Source: Loktanella sp. SALINAS62
GTDB taxonomy: Bacteria > Pseudomonadota > Alphaproteobacteria > Rhodobacterales > Rhodobacteraceae
Length of the DNA: 44,006 nucleotides
Assembly: GCF_018263905.1 (NCBI RefSeq)
Contig: NZ_JAAFZU010000028.1
Span: 3,701-47,706, forward strand
Direction: 5' to 3'
In this document: positions 7,830 to 16,250 of the stretch, one piece after another
How positions within the stretch are numbered: position 1 is the first letter of the stretch
Layout: every line of letters begins with the position of its first letter
Notes under the pieces: model-generated
The model's database searches: none
What the model was told of the DNA's origin: nothing
Seen by the model: the letters and a program-made list of their open reading frames with translations, nothing else
Program-made: the position numbers and the translations under genes

Positions 7830-8342
7830 ATGAATTTCGCTCGACATCTGTATGCCTTGCTGATCGCCGTCTTTCTGCCTTGGGGCGCCGTCATTGCAGA
7901 AGATTTGCCTGCACCAACGGGCGAGGTTCTTCTGACGGTATCCGGGGCTGTGCCTATGACCAACTCGAACGAGACAGCGCAGTTCGACATGGACCTGCTG
8001 CGGTCGCTGGGGGACGTCAACTTTACGACCACAACGCCTTGGACGACCGGTCAACAAAGCTTCACAGGTGTCCCGTTAAGGGAATTGCTTGATCAGCTTG
8101 GTATACGAGAGGGCAAATTAACGGCGACGGCTATCAACGATTACGCAGTTGATATCCCCTTGTCCGATGCGGTCGAAGGCGGCCCGATCATCGCCTACCT
8201 GCATAATGGTGAGCCGATGTCAGTGCGCGACAAGGGTCCGCTTTGGATTGTCTATCCCTACGATGCGAACAAGGCGTATCAATCTGAATCGGTCTATGCC
8301 CGTAGCATCTGGCAGCTCGACCGTATCTTGGTTTCGGACTAG
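7830..8342 (+). CDS. Periplasmic molybdopterin-fold domain protein lacking cysteine
   Basis: A 170-residue protein with a signal peptide (residues 1-~22, ending AVIAEDLP). The ATG at 7830 has GGAG upstream and starts the signal peptide, so it is preferred over an ATG at 7776. The mature part is a single small domain: VLLTVSGAV, then FTGVPLRELLDQLGI, then DYAVDIPLSDA, then GPLWIVYPYD. This is the pattern of the sulfite-oxidase/YedY molybdopterin fold (PF00174-like). The whole protein contains no cysteine, so the cysteine that ligates molybdenum in that family is absent. It is therefore unlikely to be a normal molybdoenzyme. It sits 27 bp before a hybrid histidine kinase, which suggests a periplasmic sensing partner; that role is inference. 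Confidence 0.7.
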   Translation: MNFARHLYALLIAVFLPWGAVIAEDLPAPTGEVLLTVSGAVPMTNSNETAQFDMDLLRSLGDVNFTTTTPWTTGQQSFTGVPLRELLDQLGIREGKLTATAINDYAVDIPLSDAVEGGPIIAYLHNGEPMSVRDKGPLWIVYPYDANKAYQSESVYARSIWQLDRILVSD

Positions 8343-8369
8343 ATTTCAGCGAACAGCGCAGGGATTGCC

Positions 8370-10940
8370 ATGCCAGCCAAGAGAGGAAAGCCATTACACT
8401 CCACCCTTGGCAAGAACCTGCTGAGCGTTGCAATGGCTGTGATCGCTGTGGCCGTCGCGGTCAGCGTCATCACCGCAATCTTACTGGCGAATAATATCCA
8501 GAACGAAGTCGACGGCTTGGCTTCCGTCAACTCTGACGCCACGCAATGGTCGCTGGCCCAAACCGAAGTGGACCTGCTGGCGCTACAGGTGGCAGTCAAC
8601 GCCGCCTTGGCCGACGAGGACGGTACGCTCGCCAATGCCCGGCGGCGGTTCGACATATTCTACAGTCGGGTCACAGTCACATCAGAAAGCCGCCAATTCG
8701 CTGAACTGCGGTCCCAGGATGGCGCGGACGAAGCGCTTATCGCGATGAATGCCTTTCTTGATCGGCAAGTCACGCGTTTCGATGCTTCCGATGCCGTTTT
8801 GCGTGCCGCGCTTCCGGATATCGTTCAGGATTTGGAAGACCTGCGCGATCAGGTTCGCACGTTCTCCTTGTTAGGTGTCAAGCTTTTCGCGTTGGCAAAA
8901 GACGAGCGACGCGAAGCTTTGGCGTTGTTGCTGACCCGTCTCGGGATTCTGACCTTCGCTCTTGTTTTCACGCTCTTACTGGTCGTTCTAGTACTTCTTT
9001 GGATGATCCGCAGAAGTGCGCGCGCAGAGATCGCGGTGGAAAATGCCCGAAACCGGCTGCAAGAGGTGATTTCCACGTCGATTGACGGCATCCTTGCGAT
9101 GAATCTGCAAGGTCAGGTTGTGGATTACAACGGCGCGGCGGAGCGGATATTCGGCTACACGCGTGACGAGGCGATCGGCCAAGATATGGCGGACCTCATC
9201 ATACCTGATCATCTGCGCAATTCACACAATGCCGGTATGAAACGCTTTCGTCTGACGGGTGAAAATCACGTCGTGGGCGCAGGTCTTTTGCAACTCGAAG
9301 CGAAGCGAAAGGATGGCGCCGTTTTCCCCGTCGAGGTGACCATCGCTTCGGTCGACGCCGATGGTGAACAGATTTTTGTCTCCTTTCTGCGCGATGTCTC
9401 TGCGCGCGCTGCTGTTGAAAAGGAACTTGTCGTGGCGCGGGACAAGGCCGTGGCGGGCGAGAAGGCAAAGGCAGAGCTTCTTGCCGTCATGAGCCACGAA
9501 ATGCGCACCCCGCTGAACGGGCTGCTCGGGACGATGGTTTTGATGCAAGAGACCCGGCTTGCGCCCAAGCAGAAAAAATATCTGTCGGCGATGGAAACCT
9601 CTGCCAGTCTACTCTTGAGCCACGTCAATAATGTACTGAGCATTTCTGGCGCCGAGGCCGGACAATTGGACCTGAAGCCTATCGAAATCCGCCCCGACGA
9701 ACTGTTTCGCCAGCTAGTGGCCAGCCAGCAATCAAGCATTTCCGCCAACGGAAACGCAATCACTGTATCGACAGGGCAGGGCCCGGAAATTGTCTGGGCC
9801 GACCGGACACGGCTTCTTCAGGTGCTTCTCAATCTTTTGGGCAACGCGAACAAATTCACGCGTAATGGGCAGCTGGTTCTGGAATGCGACAGCGTACCGG
9901 ACAGTGACATGGTGGAATTTCGTGTGATTGACGACGGAATCGGTATCGCAAAAGAAGACCAGTCCCGCATTTGGGAAGATTTCCAGATGCTTGACGCCAG
10001 TTACAGCCGCGTGACCGAAGGCTCTGGGCTTGGGCTTGCTATCTCCAAAAGGCTTGTCATCGCCATGGGGGGTGAAATCGGCGTCGAAAGCGAGACGGGG
10101 AAAGGCAGCCTGTTTTGGGTCCGTCTACCGGTTGGAACCCCCGTCGAAAAAACGACTGTAACGGACAATACGAAGACGCCGATTCATCCGACGGAAACAA
10201 CGGACGGGACGCTCGACATTTTGCTGGTCGAGGATAACATGATCAACCGCCTTGTCGCGCGTGACATACTCGAAAAGGCCGGCCATCGCGTCGTGGAAGC
10301 CGAAGATGGTCACGACGGCATCAAGGCGGCCGCAACCGAATTGTTCGACATCATTTTGATGGACATTTCTATGCCGGTGATCGACGGGGTCACGGCCACG
10401 CATCAGATCCGCGAAACGGAAGGCCCCAATCGCAGCACGCCTATCATCGCGTTGACTGCGCATGCGCTCGCCGAGGATCTTGTACGTTTCCGAAAGGCTG
10501 GCGTGACGGATACGATCGTCAAGCCGCTGACAAAGAATACCCTTTTGCGCAGCGTGGGTGACATTGGGCCGATCGACAGGACCGGCCGGATCGCAGCCGC
10601 AGAGGATGTGTTTTCGGTTTTACGTGCGCAGATCGGCATTCCAAAAACGTTCGCTCTTATCGCGCAATTCATCGCGGAAACTGACCGTCTGGCCAGCAGA
10701 TGTTCGGATGCAGTCGGGTCGCCAGCAGAAGCGCATGAACTAGCAGACCAAGCGCACAACGCTGCAGGATCTGCTGCAGTGTTTCAGCTGAAAGCGCTCG
10801 GGCTTAGCCTGGCGGACCTCGAAACCGCGCTTCGGAGTGATCGTCGTCCGAACTTGCACGCGGCCATGGTGTCTTTCACCAAGACGTGGTCGCAGGCCCG
10901 ACCAGGTTTGCTTCTACATTCCCAAGGTCTATCAGATTAA
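8370..10940 (+). CDS. Hybrid sensor histidine kinase (PAS-HisKA-HATPase-REC-Hpt)
   Basis: An 856-residue inner-membrane kinase. Membrane helices at about residues 14-40 and 188-213 enclose a ~145-residue helical periplasmic domain. Then come a PAS domain (about 225-345, TSIDGILAMNLQGQVVDYN), HisKA with phospho-acceptor His376 in MSHEMRTPLNGLLG, an ATPase domain (NLLGNANKFT, DDGIGI, GSGLGLAISK), a receiver domain with Asp665 in LMDISMPVIDG, and a C-terminal Hpt domain with His796 in AHNAAGSA. This BarA/ArcB-like order implies a phosphorelay needing a separate response regulator; the orphan LuxR-type regulator at 6909-7544 is the closest candidate. It lies 27 bp after the cysteine-free Mo-fold protein and probably shares its transcript. 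Confidence 0.93.
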   Translation: MPAKRGKPLHSTLGKNLLSVAMAVIAVAVAVSVITAILLANNIQNEVDGLASVNSDATQWSLAQTEVDLLALQVAVNAALADEDGTLANARRRFDIFYSRVTVTSESRQFAELRSQDGADEALIAMNAFLDRQVTRFDASDAVLRAALPDIVQDLEDLRDQVRTFSLLGVKLFALAKDERREALALLLTRLGILTFALVFTLLLVVLVLLWMIRRSARAEIAVENARNRLQEVISTSIDGILAMNLQGQVVDYNGAAERIFGYTRDEAIGQDMADLIIPDHLRNSHNAGMKRFRLTGENHVVGAGLLQLEAKRKDGAVFPVEVTIASVDADGEQIFVSFLRDVSARAAVEKELVVARDKAVAGEKAKAELLAVMSHEMRTPLNGLLGTMVLMQETRLAPKQKKYLSAMETSASLLLSHVNNVLSISGAEAGQLDLKPIEIRPDELFRQLVASQQSSISANGNAITVSTGQGPEIVWADRTRLLQVLLNLLGNANKFTRNGQLVLECDSVPDSDMVEFRVIDDGIGIAKEDQSRIWEDFQMLDASYSRVTEGSGLGLAISKRLVIAMGGEIGVESETGKGSLFWVRLPVGTPVEKTTVTDNTKTPIHPTETTDGTLDILLVEDNMINRLVARDILEKAGHRVVEAEDGHDGIKAAATELFDIILMDISMPVIDGVTATHQIRETEGPNRSTPIIALTAHALAEDLVRFRKAGVTDTIVKPLTKNTLLRSVGDIGPIDRTGRIAAAEDVFSVLRAQIGIPKTFALIAQFIAETDRLASRCSDAVGSPAEAHELADQAHNAAGSAAVFQLKALGLSLADLETALRSDRRPNLHAAMVSFTKTWSQARPGLLLHSQGLSD

Positions 10941-11222
10941 TCCCTGATGGAACTCAAGCCATTCGTGCGGCTCACGTCGGCGTTTCACTGTCTCTGTGGG
11001 GAACTCTGGGGTCACAAAATACCGGGCAAGGACGGCGCACGACAAAACACTTGCATAACCTTATTGAAATTGTCAGGAATAGGTCTGTACCGTTGAATGA
11101 CTTTGTTTGACTGAAGCAATGGATGCCGAAATCGGGCGTGGCCCGGTGACATCGACCCTTGTGCCAGTTGCCAGATTTATGTCGTTCCGCCTGATACCCG
11201 ATGACGAATATAAGGAAACTTT
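10941..11222. other. Intergenic region before the first imelysin gene
   Basis: 282 bp with no credible gene. A weak inverted repeat near 11058-11083 (ACCTTATT and AATAGGT arms) is a poor operator candidate. No clear terminator is seen behind the kinase gene. Confidence 0.5.
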
Positions 11223-12485
11223 ATGCGACTTTTTACAACAACAGCGGTTTGCGCCATCGTTGCGACGGCAGCCCACGCGGTTGAATCCGACGATGTGATG
11301 ACGACCTATGCCGATATCGCTGCCGCGTCTTACGGTGACAGCCTGACCACCGCGCAAGCGCTGCAAACGGCGGTCAATGACTTTTTGGCCGCCCCATCGG
11401 CCACGGGGCTTCAGACTGCGCGCGATGCTTGGCTTGCCGCACGTGTGCCGTATCAGCAGACAGAGGTTTACCGCTTTGCCAACCCGATCGTCGACGATTG
11501 GGAAGGGCGTGTGAATGCATGGCCGCTGGACGAAGGCCTGATCGACTATGTTGATGCCGCAGGCACGGCACCGTCCGAAGGGTACGACGAAAACCCGTCA
11601 GCGGGACTGAACGTCATTGCCAATCCGACGTTTACGCTGTCCGGAACAGAGATCGACGCGCGCACGATCACCCCGACGCTGTTGCAGGACACCCTGCATG
11701 AAGCGGGTGGTGCAGAAGCAAACGTCGCCACGGGCTATCACGCCATCGAATTCCTGCTGTGGGGGCAGGACATCGGCCCATATGATGCCACGGCGGGCCA
11801 GCGCCCCTGGACGGATTATGCGACAGGTGATGATTGCACCAACGCCAATTGCGACCGACGTGGCGCGTATCTGAAAGCGGCGACAGATCTGCTGGTGACG
11901 GACCTGCAGGATATGGCCGACGCATGGGCTGATGGCGGTGCCGCGCGGGCTGCGGTCATGGACGATTCGACCGGACCGATGCGGATTCTGACCGGCATGG
12001 GATCACTCAGCTATGGTGAACAAGCGGGCGAGCGGATGCAGCTGGGGCTGTTGCTGAACGACCCCGAAGAAGAACATTCCTGCTTTGCCGACAACACCCA
12101 TTGGGATCATTTCTATGACGCGCTGGGTGTCCGGAACGTCTATCGTGGCGAATATGTCGGTGTGGACGGGACGGTCACGTCCGGCCCGTCGCTGCATGCG
12201 CTTTTGATGGACAGCGACCCCGCCGTCGCGGAATCGCTATTGGCGGCGCTTGATCACACCCAGTTCCAGATGATGGATATGGTCGTCGCTGCCGAAGCGG
12301 GGCTGCATTATGACATGATGCTGGATCCGGCCAACACCGCAGGCGGACAGTTGATACAAGACGCAATCGACGGTCTTGTCGCCCAAACCCGCGAGATCGA
12401 GCGCGCGGTGACAGCGCTGGGGGGCACGCAGATCGCATTTGAAGGGTCCGACAGTCTCGACAATCCGGACGCCGTGTTCGAATAA
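11223..12485 (+). CDS. Imelysin family protein (IrpA/ICMP-like, iron-associated)
   Basis: A 420-residue exported protein. The signal peptide (MRLFTTTAVCAIVATAAHA) is cleaved before VESDD. The imelysin/M75 domain includes ARDAWLAARVPYQQTEVYRF and the diagnostic GxHxxE motif as GYHAIE, residues 171-176. A second conserved stretch near the C-terminus is MVVAAEAGLHYDMML. Imelysins are periplasmic or outer-membrane proteins made under iron limitation; the older protease claim is doubtful and an iron-binding role is likely. AAGGAAACTTT precedes the ATG. A second, shorter imelysin lies 2.8 kb downstream in the di-haem peroxidase operon, so both belong to one iron-handling neighbourhood. Confidence 0.92.
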   Translation: MRLFTTTAVCAIVATAAHAVESDDVMTTYADIAAASYGDSLTTAQALQTAVNDFLAAPSATGLQTARDAWLAARVPYQQTEVYRFANPIVDDWEGRVNAWPLDEGLIDYVDAAGTAPSEGYDENPSAGLNVIANPTFTLSGTEIDARTITPTLLQDTLHEAGGAEANVATGYHAIEFLLWGQDIGPYDATAGQRPWTDYATGDDCTNANCDRRGAYLKAATDLLVTDLQDMADAWADGGAARAAVMDDSTGPMRILTGMGSLSYGEQAGERMQLGLLLNDPEEEHSCFADNTHWDHFYDALGVRNVYRGEYVGVDGTVTSGPSLHALLMDSDPAVAESLLAALDHTQFQMMDMVVAAEAGLHYDMMLDPANTAGGQLIQDAIDGLVAQTREIERAVTALGGTQIAFEGSDSLDNPDAVFE

Positions 12486-12493
12486 CCAAAGCA

Positions 12494-12521
12494 GCGTGCC
12501 GACGGGTCTGCGTCGGCACGC
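12494..12521 (+). terminator. Stem-loop after the imelysin gene
   Basis: GCGTGCCGAC (12494-12503) and GTCGGCACGC (12512-12521) form a perfect 10-bp stem with an 8-base loop. No T-run follows, and the DUF1289 gene starts 22 bp later. It could be a weak terminator or an mRNA-stabilising hairpin. Confidence 0.5.
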
Positions 12522-12543
12522 ATCTGGTCAATCAAGAGGCGAC

Positions 12544-12813
12544 ATGCCCAAAACGCAAAGCCCATGTATCGGTGTCTGCAAGTTCAAACGCCCCGGTCCT
12601 GCCGGGTCGCATTGCATCGGCTGTTCGATGACAAAGGAACAAAAATCCATTTCAAAGGATCTGAAAAAGAGCCGCGAGCTGGATGCCTTCGTGGCGCTTG
12701 TTATGGCCCAGCAGGAACAGATGGGCCGCTACACGCACTGGCCATTGGCCTATGTGAAAAAGGCACAGAAAAAAGGGCGCAAAGTGCCCGACGTGGTGCG
12801 CCGGGCAACCTGA
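12544..12813 (+). CDS. DUF1289 domain protein
   Basis: An 89-residue cytoplasmic protein. Four cysteines fit the DUF1289 pattern: PCIGVCKF near residue 10 and HCIGCS near residue 28, suggesting a small metal- or cluster-binding knuckle. A Lys-rich C-terminal part follows. AAGAGG precedes the ATG at 12544, which is chosen over in-frame upstream starts. Function of the family is unknown. The gene is convergent with dps, with stops two bases apart. Confidence 0.85.
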   Translation: MPKTQSPCIGVCKFKRPGPAGSHCIGCSMTKEQKSISKDLKKSRELDAFVALVMAQQEQMGRYTHWPLAYVKKAQKKGRKVPDVVRRAT

Positions 12814-12815
12814 GC

Positions 12816-13286
12816 TTACTGCAGGTGGGCGCGCAGCATCCACGCGAACTTGTCGTGGATACGTCCGCGTTCGATGGCCAGATCCTCTGTGCGAATATCG
12901 CCGTGTTTGGCGGCGACTTCTGACAGGCCAGCCAGTGTTGCGCCGATGGTTTCCTGCGCTTCGGCAAGGTGACGGATCATGTCCTTGTCGCTGGCGCGCT
13001 CGTCGCCTTCGGACACTTTGGACCGTTCCAGATGCGTCGCAAGCTTTCCTTCGGCTATCTGACCAATGGCGCGGATGCGTTCGGCCAGATCGTCCTGCCC
13101 GACAAAATGGTCCTCGTAGATGGTCTGGAACAACTCGTGCAGCGGGCCAAACGCCATGCCGGTCACGTTCCAGTGAAAGTTCTGCGCAAGCATTGTGGCC
13201 ACGACAGTTTCGGCGACAGCCTGATTGAGTGCTGTTGCGATTTCTGTGCTGGCGTCTGGGCTAAGATCGGATGCAGTTTCGGCCAT
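12816..13286 (-). CDS. dps: Dps family ferritin-like DNA-protection protein
   Basis: A 156-residue protein of normal Dps length. The inter-subunit ferroxidase residues are present: His38 in NFHWNVTG, His50 and then Asp65 and Glu69 in the DHFVGQDDLAERI stretch. The 12-residue spacing between the two His and the 15-residue step to the Asp match E. coli Dps. Dps dodecamers oxidise and store Fe(II) with hydrogen peroxide and protect DNA. The ATG at 13286 is used because AAAGGA lies about 8 bases upstream; an in-frame TTG at 13292 is too close to it. It follows the unknown 131-residue gene by 25 bp on the same strand, so the two may be co-transcribed. Confidence 0.93.
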   Translation of the reverse strand: MAETASDLSPDASTEIATALNQAVAETVVATMLAQNFHWNVTGMAFGPLHELFQTIYEDHFVGQDDLAERIRAIGQIAEGKLATHLERSKVSEGDERASDKDMIRHLAEAQETIGATLAGLSEVAAKHGDIRTEDLAIERGRIHDKFAWMLRAHLQ

Positions 13287-13311
13287 GATCAATTCCTTTG
13301 CTGTTGTATCG

Positions 13312-13707
13312 TTAATTAGGTCGTTCGTTTTCCTGCGCCATGCCCCTGACCAGCAATCGTACCGTATGAAGCGATGCAGGTTTCACCCTGCGTCGCAAAA
13401 GGAAACGTTCGCTGTCAACATCACCGCGCCTGACGGCATCGACGACGGCCAGCAGCCATTCTTCGTCAAACGTCGCCCCGCGTGTGCCGGGCCGCCAGAT
13501 CACGGGTCTGCGTTCAAGCACCTGCGGAAGGATTTTAACCAGCTGAGCTGCAAAGACATTGGATGATGCGGTCGGGTCGATGGTCGCACAAGCCGTGGCC
13601 GATGCGCGCGCCGCAACCCGGCAGTCCAGTGCAGACATGCGGATCAACGTCAGCAGCGGTAATTCCGGTGACGCTGCATCGACTTGTTTCAGTTGTGGTT
13701 GAGCCAT
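13312..13707 (-). CDS. Hypothetical protein upstream of dps
   Basis: A 131-residue protein with no signal peptide and no membrane segment. It looks helical: LIRMSALDCRVAARASATACATID, then VFAAQLVKILPQVLERRPVIWRPG, then FDEEWLLAVVDAVRRGD and a basic C-terminal third (ERFLLRRRVKPASLHTVRLLVRG). No family is recognised. The basic tail could bind nucleic acid or a partner protein, but that is a guess. It reads into dps with a 25-bp gap and is divergent from the di-haem peroxidase operon across a 9-bp inverted repeat. It therefore shares its promoter region with iron and peroxide genes. No other reading frame in this interval is more convincing. Confidence 0.6.
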   Translation of the reverse strand: MAQPQLKQVDAASPELPLLTLIRMSALDCRVAARASATACATIDPTASSNVFAAQLVKILPQVLERRPVIWRPGTRGATFDEEWLLAVVDAVRRGDVDSERFLLRRRVKPASLHTVRLLVRGMAQENERPN

Positions 13708-13727
13708 ATCGCCTTGACGTCCTGCTG

Positions 13728-13752
13728 TATTCCGACAAATATAGTCGGAATA
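13728..13752. promoter_or_regulatory. 9-bp inverted repeat, candidate iron/redox operator
   Basis: TATTCCGAC (13728-13736) and GTCGGAATA (13744-13752) are exact reverse complements around a 7-base AT-only spacer. The site lies in the 66-bp gap between the divergent starts of the unknown/dps pair and the di-haem peroxidase operon, where it could control both. The size and AT-rich core fit a dimeric regulator. Which regulator (Fur/Mur, Irr, RirA, IscR or another) cannot be told from sequence. Confidence 0.6.
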
Positions 13753-13773
13753 ATATCTGTTGGGAAGTATTTT

Positions 13774-15309
13774 TTGTCCGTGCGTGCGATCTTCATGGTG
13801 CTGACCCCGTTTCTGGCAGTCGGCGTTGTCAGCGCAAATCAGTCAGCACCCGACCTTGAACCGCATCTGGAACACGTCCCTTGGACTGCGGCAGAGGCCG
13901 ACAGGGCAGCGCGGGCTTTGGCCCCGCCTGATCGGTTCGATGCCCCCCGTCCATTCGCGGCAAAGTCCGGCGGTGCCGGGACGGTGCGCCGCATGACGAA
14001 CGTGCAGGCCTTCAGCCAACCGCAAGATAATCTTAGCTTTGCGCAGGGCGCCGATTTTGCGGTCGGGAACGGGTTGTTTGAACGCCTGTGGGTATCCGCC
14101 CCGGCGTCCACGATCGCATCCGATGGGCTGGGCCCACTGTATAATGCGCGGTCATGTCAGGACTGCCATATCAAGGATGGACGCGGCCACGCACCGACCG
14201 GGCCGGACGATGACGCCAGCAGTCTGGTTGTGCGTCTTGGCCGTGCGATGCCGTCAGACGCGGACCTGAGCGCGCTTGAAAGCTACCTTGGCTTTGCGCC
14301 TGACCCTGTCTATGGGGCGCAGTTTTCCGACCTGTCACTTGCGGGCATCCCGGCAGAAGGCCGGGTCCGCATGGATTGGGAGACGGTAGAGGATGTGACT
14401 CTTGCGGGTGGCGAAACGGTCAGCCTGCGCAAACCTGTGCTGACGCTTGATGGTCTGGCCTATGGGCCGCTGCATCCCGATACGCGGCTCAGCCCGCGGG
14501 TCGCGCCGCAGATGATCGGACTTGGCCTGATCGAAGCGATCCGGGCAGAGGATATTCTGGCCCGTGCAGACCCCGATGATACAGACGCCGACGGCATCAG
14601 TGGACGGGCGCATATGGTCTGGTCGCCCGAATACGATCAGCCGATGCTGGGCAGGTTCGGGGTGCGGGCGACCACGCCGACATTGCGCCAGCAGGCGGCG
14701 GATGCGTTTCACAGCGATATCGGTATTGCCTCGCCGCTGCGTCCTGACGCGTGGGGCGATTGCACCGAAACACAAACCGCCTGCCGTGCCGCACCCGATG
14801 GCATGGATGCAGCACAAGACGGGTTCGAAATCGCAGCAGATGCGCTGGACCTTGTCACCTTTTACAGCGCGACCCTTGCGGTGCCCGAACGTCGCAATCC
14901 TGCTGATCCTCAGGTTCTGCGCGGGCAAGCGGTGTTTCACGATGCGCAATGCGCCGCCTGCCACACCCCCGCCTATGTCACGCATCGCCTGCCGGACCGT
15001 CCGCAGCATGCGTTTCAGCTGATCTGGCCCTATAGCGATTTTTTGCTACACGACATGGGTGACGGGCTAGCCGATGACTTGCCTGCCGGTGATGCGACCG
15101 GATCGGAATGGCGCACGCCGCCGTTGTGGGGACTGGGGCTGGTGCAGACCGTTTCACCCGAGGCCGGATTTCTGCACGATGGCCGGGCCCGCACCCTGAC
15201 CGAAGCCATCCTGTGGCACGGCGGCGAAGCGGCGTCCGCCCGTGCGAATTTTGTCGATTTATCACCTGATGACCGCGCGGCCCTGACCGCATTTCTGGAG
15301 TCGCTATGA
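13774..15309 (+). CDS. Di-haem oxidoreductase (putative di-haem peroxidase, thiol-oxidoreductase type)
   Basis: About 511 residues. TTG at 13774 has GGGAAG a few bases upstream and opens a signal peptide (MSVRAIFMVLTPFLAVGVVSA); a GTG at 13780 is the alternative. Two CxxCH haem-c sites are present: C128-C131-H132 (SCQDCHIKDGRGHAP) and C393-C396-H397 (QCAACHTPAYV), giving a periplasmic di-haem protein. The tail carries TPPLWGLG and FLHDGRARTLTEAILWHGGE, a conserved C-terminal motif of this family. Such genes are regularly found beside imelysins, as here: the stop overlaps the start of the second imelysin gene. A role in periplasmic iron or peroxide redox chemistry is inferred from this pairing. 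Confidence 0.9.
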   Translation: MSVRAIFMVLTPFLAVGVVSANQSAPDLEPHLEHVPWTAAEADRAARALAPPDRFDAPRPFAAKSGGAGTVRRMTNVQAFSQPQDNLSFAQGADFAVGNGLFERLWVSAPASTIASDGLGPLYNARSCQDCHIKDGRGHAPTGPDDDASSLVVRLGRAMPSDADLSALESYLGFAPDPVYGAQFSDLSLAGIPAEGRVRMDWETVEDVTLAGGETVSLRKPVLTLDGLAYGPLHPDTRLSPRVAPQMIGLGLIEAIRAEDILARADPDDTDADGISGRAHMVWSPEYDQPMLGRFGVRATTPTLRQQAADAFHSDIGIASPLRPDAWGDCTETQTACRAAPDGMDAAQDGFEIAADALDLVTFYSATLAVPERRNPADPQVLRGQAVFHDAQCAACHTPAYVTHRLPDRPQHAFQLIWPYSDFLLHDMGDGLADDLPAGDATGSEWRTPPLWGLGLVQTVSPEAGFLHDGRARTLTEAILWHGGEAASARANFVDLSPDDRAALTAFLESL

Positions 15310-16250
15310 TCCGTATCCTTGTGTTTATGCTGGCTGCGTCACCAGCGTTTGCCGATGTCGACGCCGTGATCGACCGGCATGTGTTGCCACGGGTCGAAAC
15401 CTTTGCCGCCGCGTCGGGCCGGCTGGCTGATACACCCTGCGAGGTTGACGCGCTCAAACCCGCATTTGTTGATGCCGCGACGGCCTGGGCGGGCATGTCG
15501 CATCTGACGCTTGGCCCGGTCGAAACTTTGGGGCGGGGGCGGTCCATTCTGTTTTGGCCGGACACCCGTGATGCAACGGGGCGCGGTTTGCGGTTGCTGA
15601 TCGGGCAGGGCGAAACGGCCTGGACACCGGACGCGATTGCCACCGCGTCAGTCGCGGCGCGGGGTCTGGGGGCGTTGGAACGGCTTTTGTACGAACGCGA
15701 CGCGCAGCCCTGCGATCTGACGCTTGCCTTGACCGCCGATCTTGCTGCAAGTGCGGCTGCGATCCGGGATGGCTGGACGTCAGAATTTGCCGACCTGATG
15801 CGGACCGCCGGTGCGCCTGACAACACGCGCTTTTTGGCCCCGGAAGAGGTCGAGGCAGCATTTTACACAAGCTTGGTCACCGGGCTGGAATTCCTGATCG
15901 AACAGCGGCTGGGGGCGCCGCTGAATACCTATGACGATCCGCGCCCGTTGCGGGCGGAACTGCGACGCGCGGACCTGTCGGCACCGATGATCGCGGCCCA
16001 GATCGAAGCCTTGCTAGAATTGACACGGCAACTTGGCCCCGCACCGGACGCGGAAAAAAGCCTGACCGATGCGCTGATGCGTGCCCGCGCCATTGATGAC
16101 CCCAGCCTTGCCGGTGTGGCCGACCCGATGGCGCGCGCGCCCATCGCGGCGATCCAATCCCTGCTGGGTGCTGCGCGGCGGCAAATCGAAAGCGAGATCG
16201 GGACAAAGATGGGGATAACGGCCGGTTTCAACGCACTGGACGGCGACTGA
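15306..16250 (+). CDS. Imelysin family protein, short form
   Basis: A 314-residue exported protein with a short signal peptide (MIRILVFMLAASPAFA). The imelysin/M75 fold is indicated by AFVDAATAWAGMSHLTLGPVE, GLGALERLLYE and FYTSLVTGLEFLIEQRLGAPL. The GxHxxE motif of the other imelysin is replaced by GLGALE (GxxxxE): the His is missing. The gene overlaps both neighbours (ATGA with the peroxidase, TGATG with the DUF1513 gene), so the three form one translationally coupled operon. Likely periplasmic iron-associated protein; the loss of the His suggests it differs in metal binding from the first imelysin. Confidence 0.88.
   Translation: MIRILVFMLAASPAFADVDAVIDRHVLPRVETFAAASGRLADTPCEVDALKPAFVDAATAWAGMSHLTLGPVETLGRGRSILFWPDTRDATGRGLRLLIGQGETAWTPDAIATASVAARGLGALERLLYERDAQPCDLTLALTADLAASAAAIRDGWTSEFADLMRTAGAPDNTRFLAPEEVEAAFYTSLVTGLEFLIEQRLGAPLNTYDDPRPLRAELRRADLSAPMIAAQIEALLELTRQLGPAPDAEKSLTDALMRARAIDDPSLAGVADPMARAPIAAIQSLLGAARRQIESEIGTKMGITAGFNALDGD

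Noticed and set aside
11058-11083. Imperfect inverted repeat before the first imelysin gene as an iron box
   Set aside because: Arms do not pair exactly and the resemblance to the site at 13728-13752 is limited to a gapped half-site.
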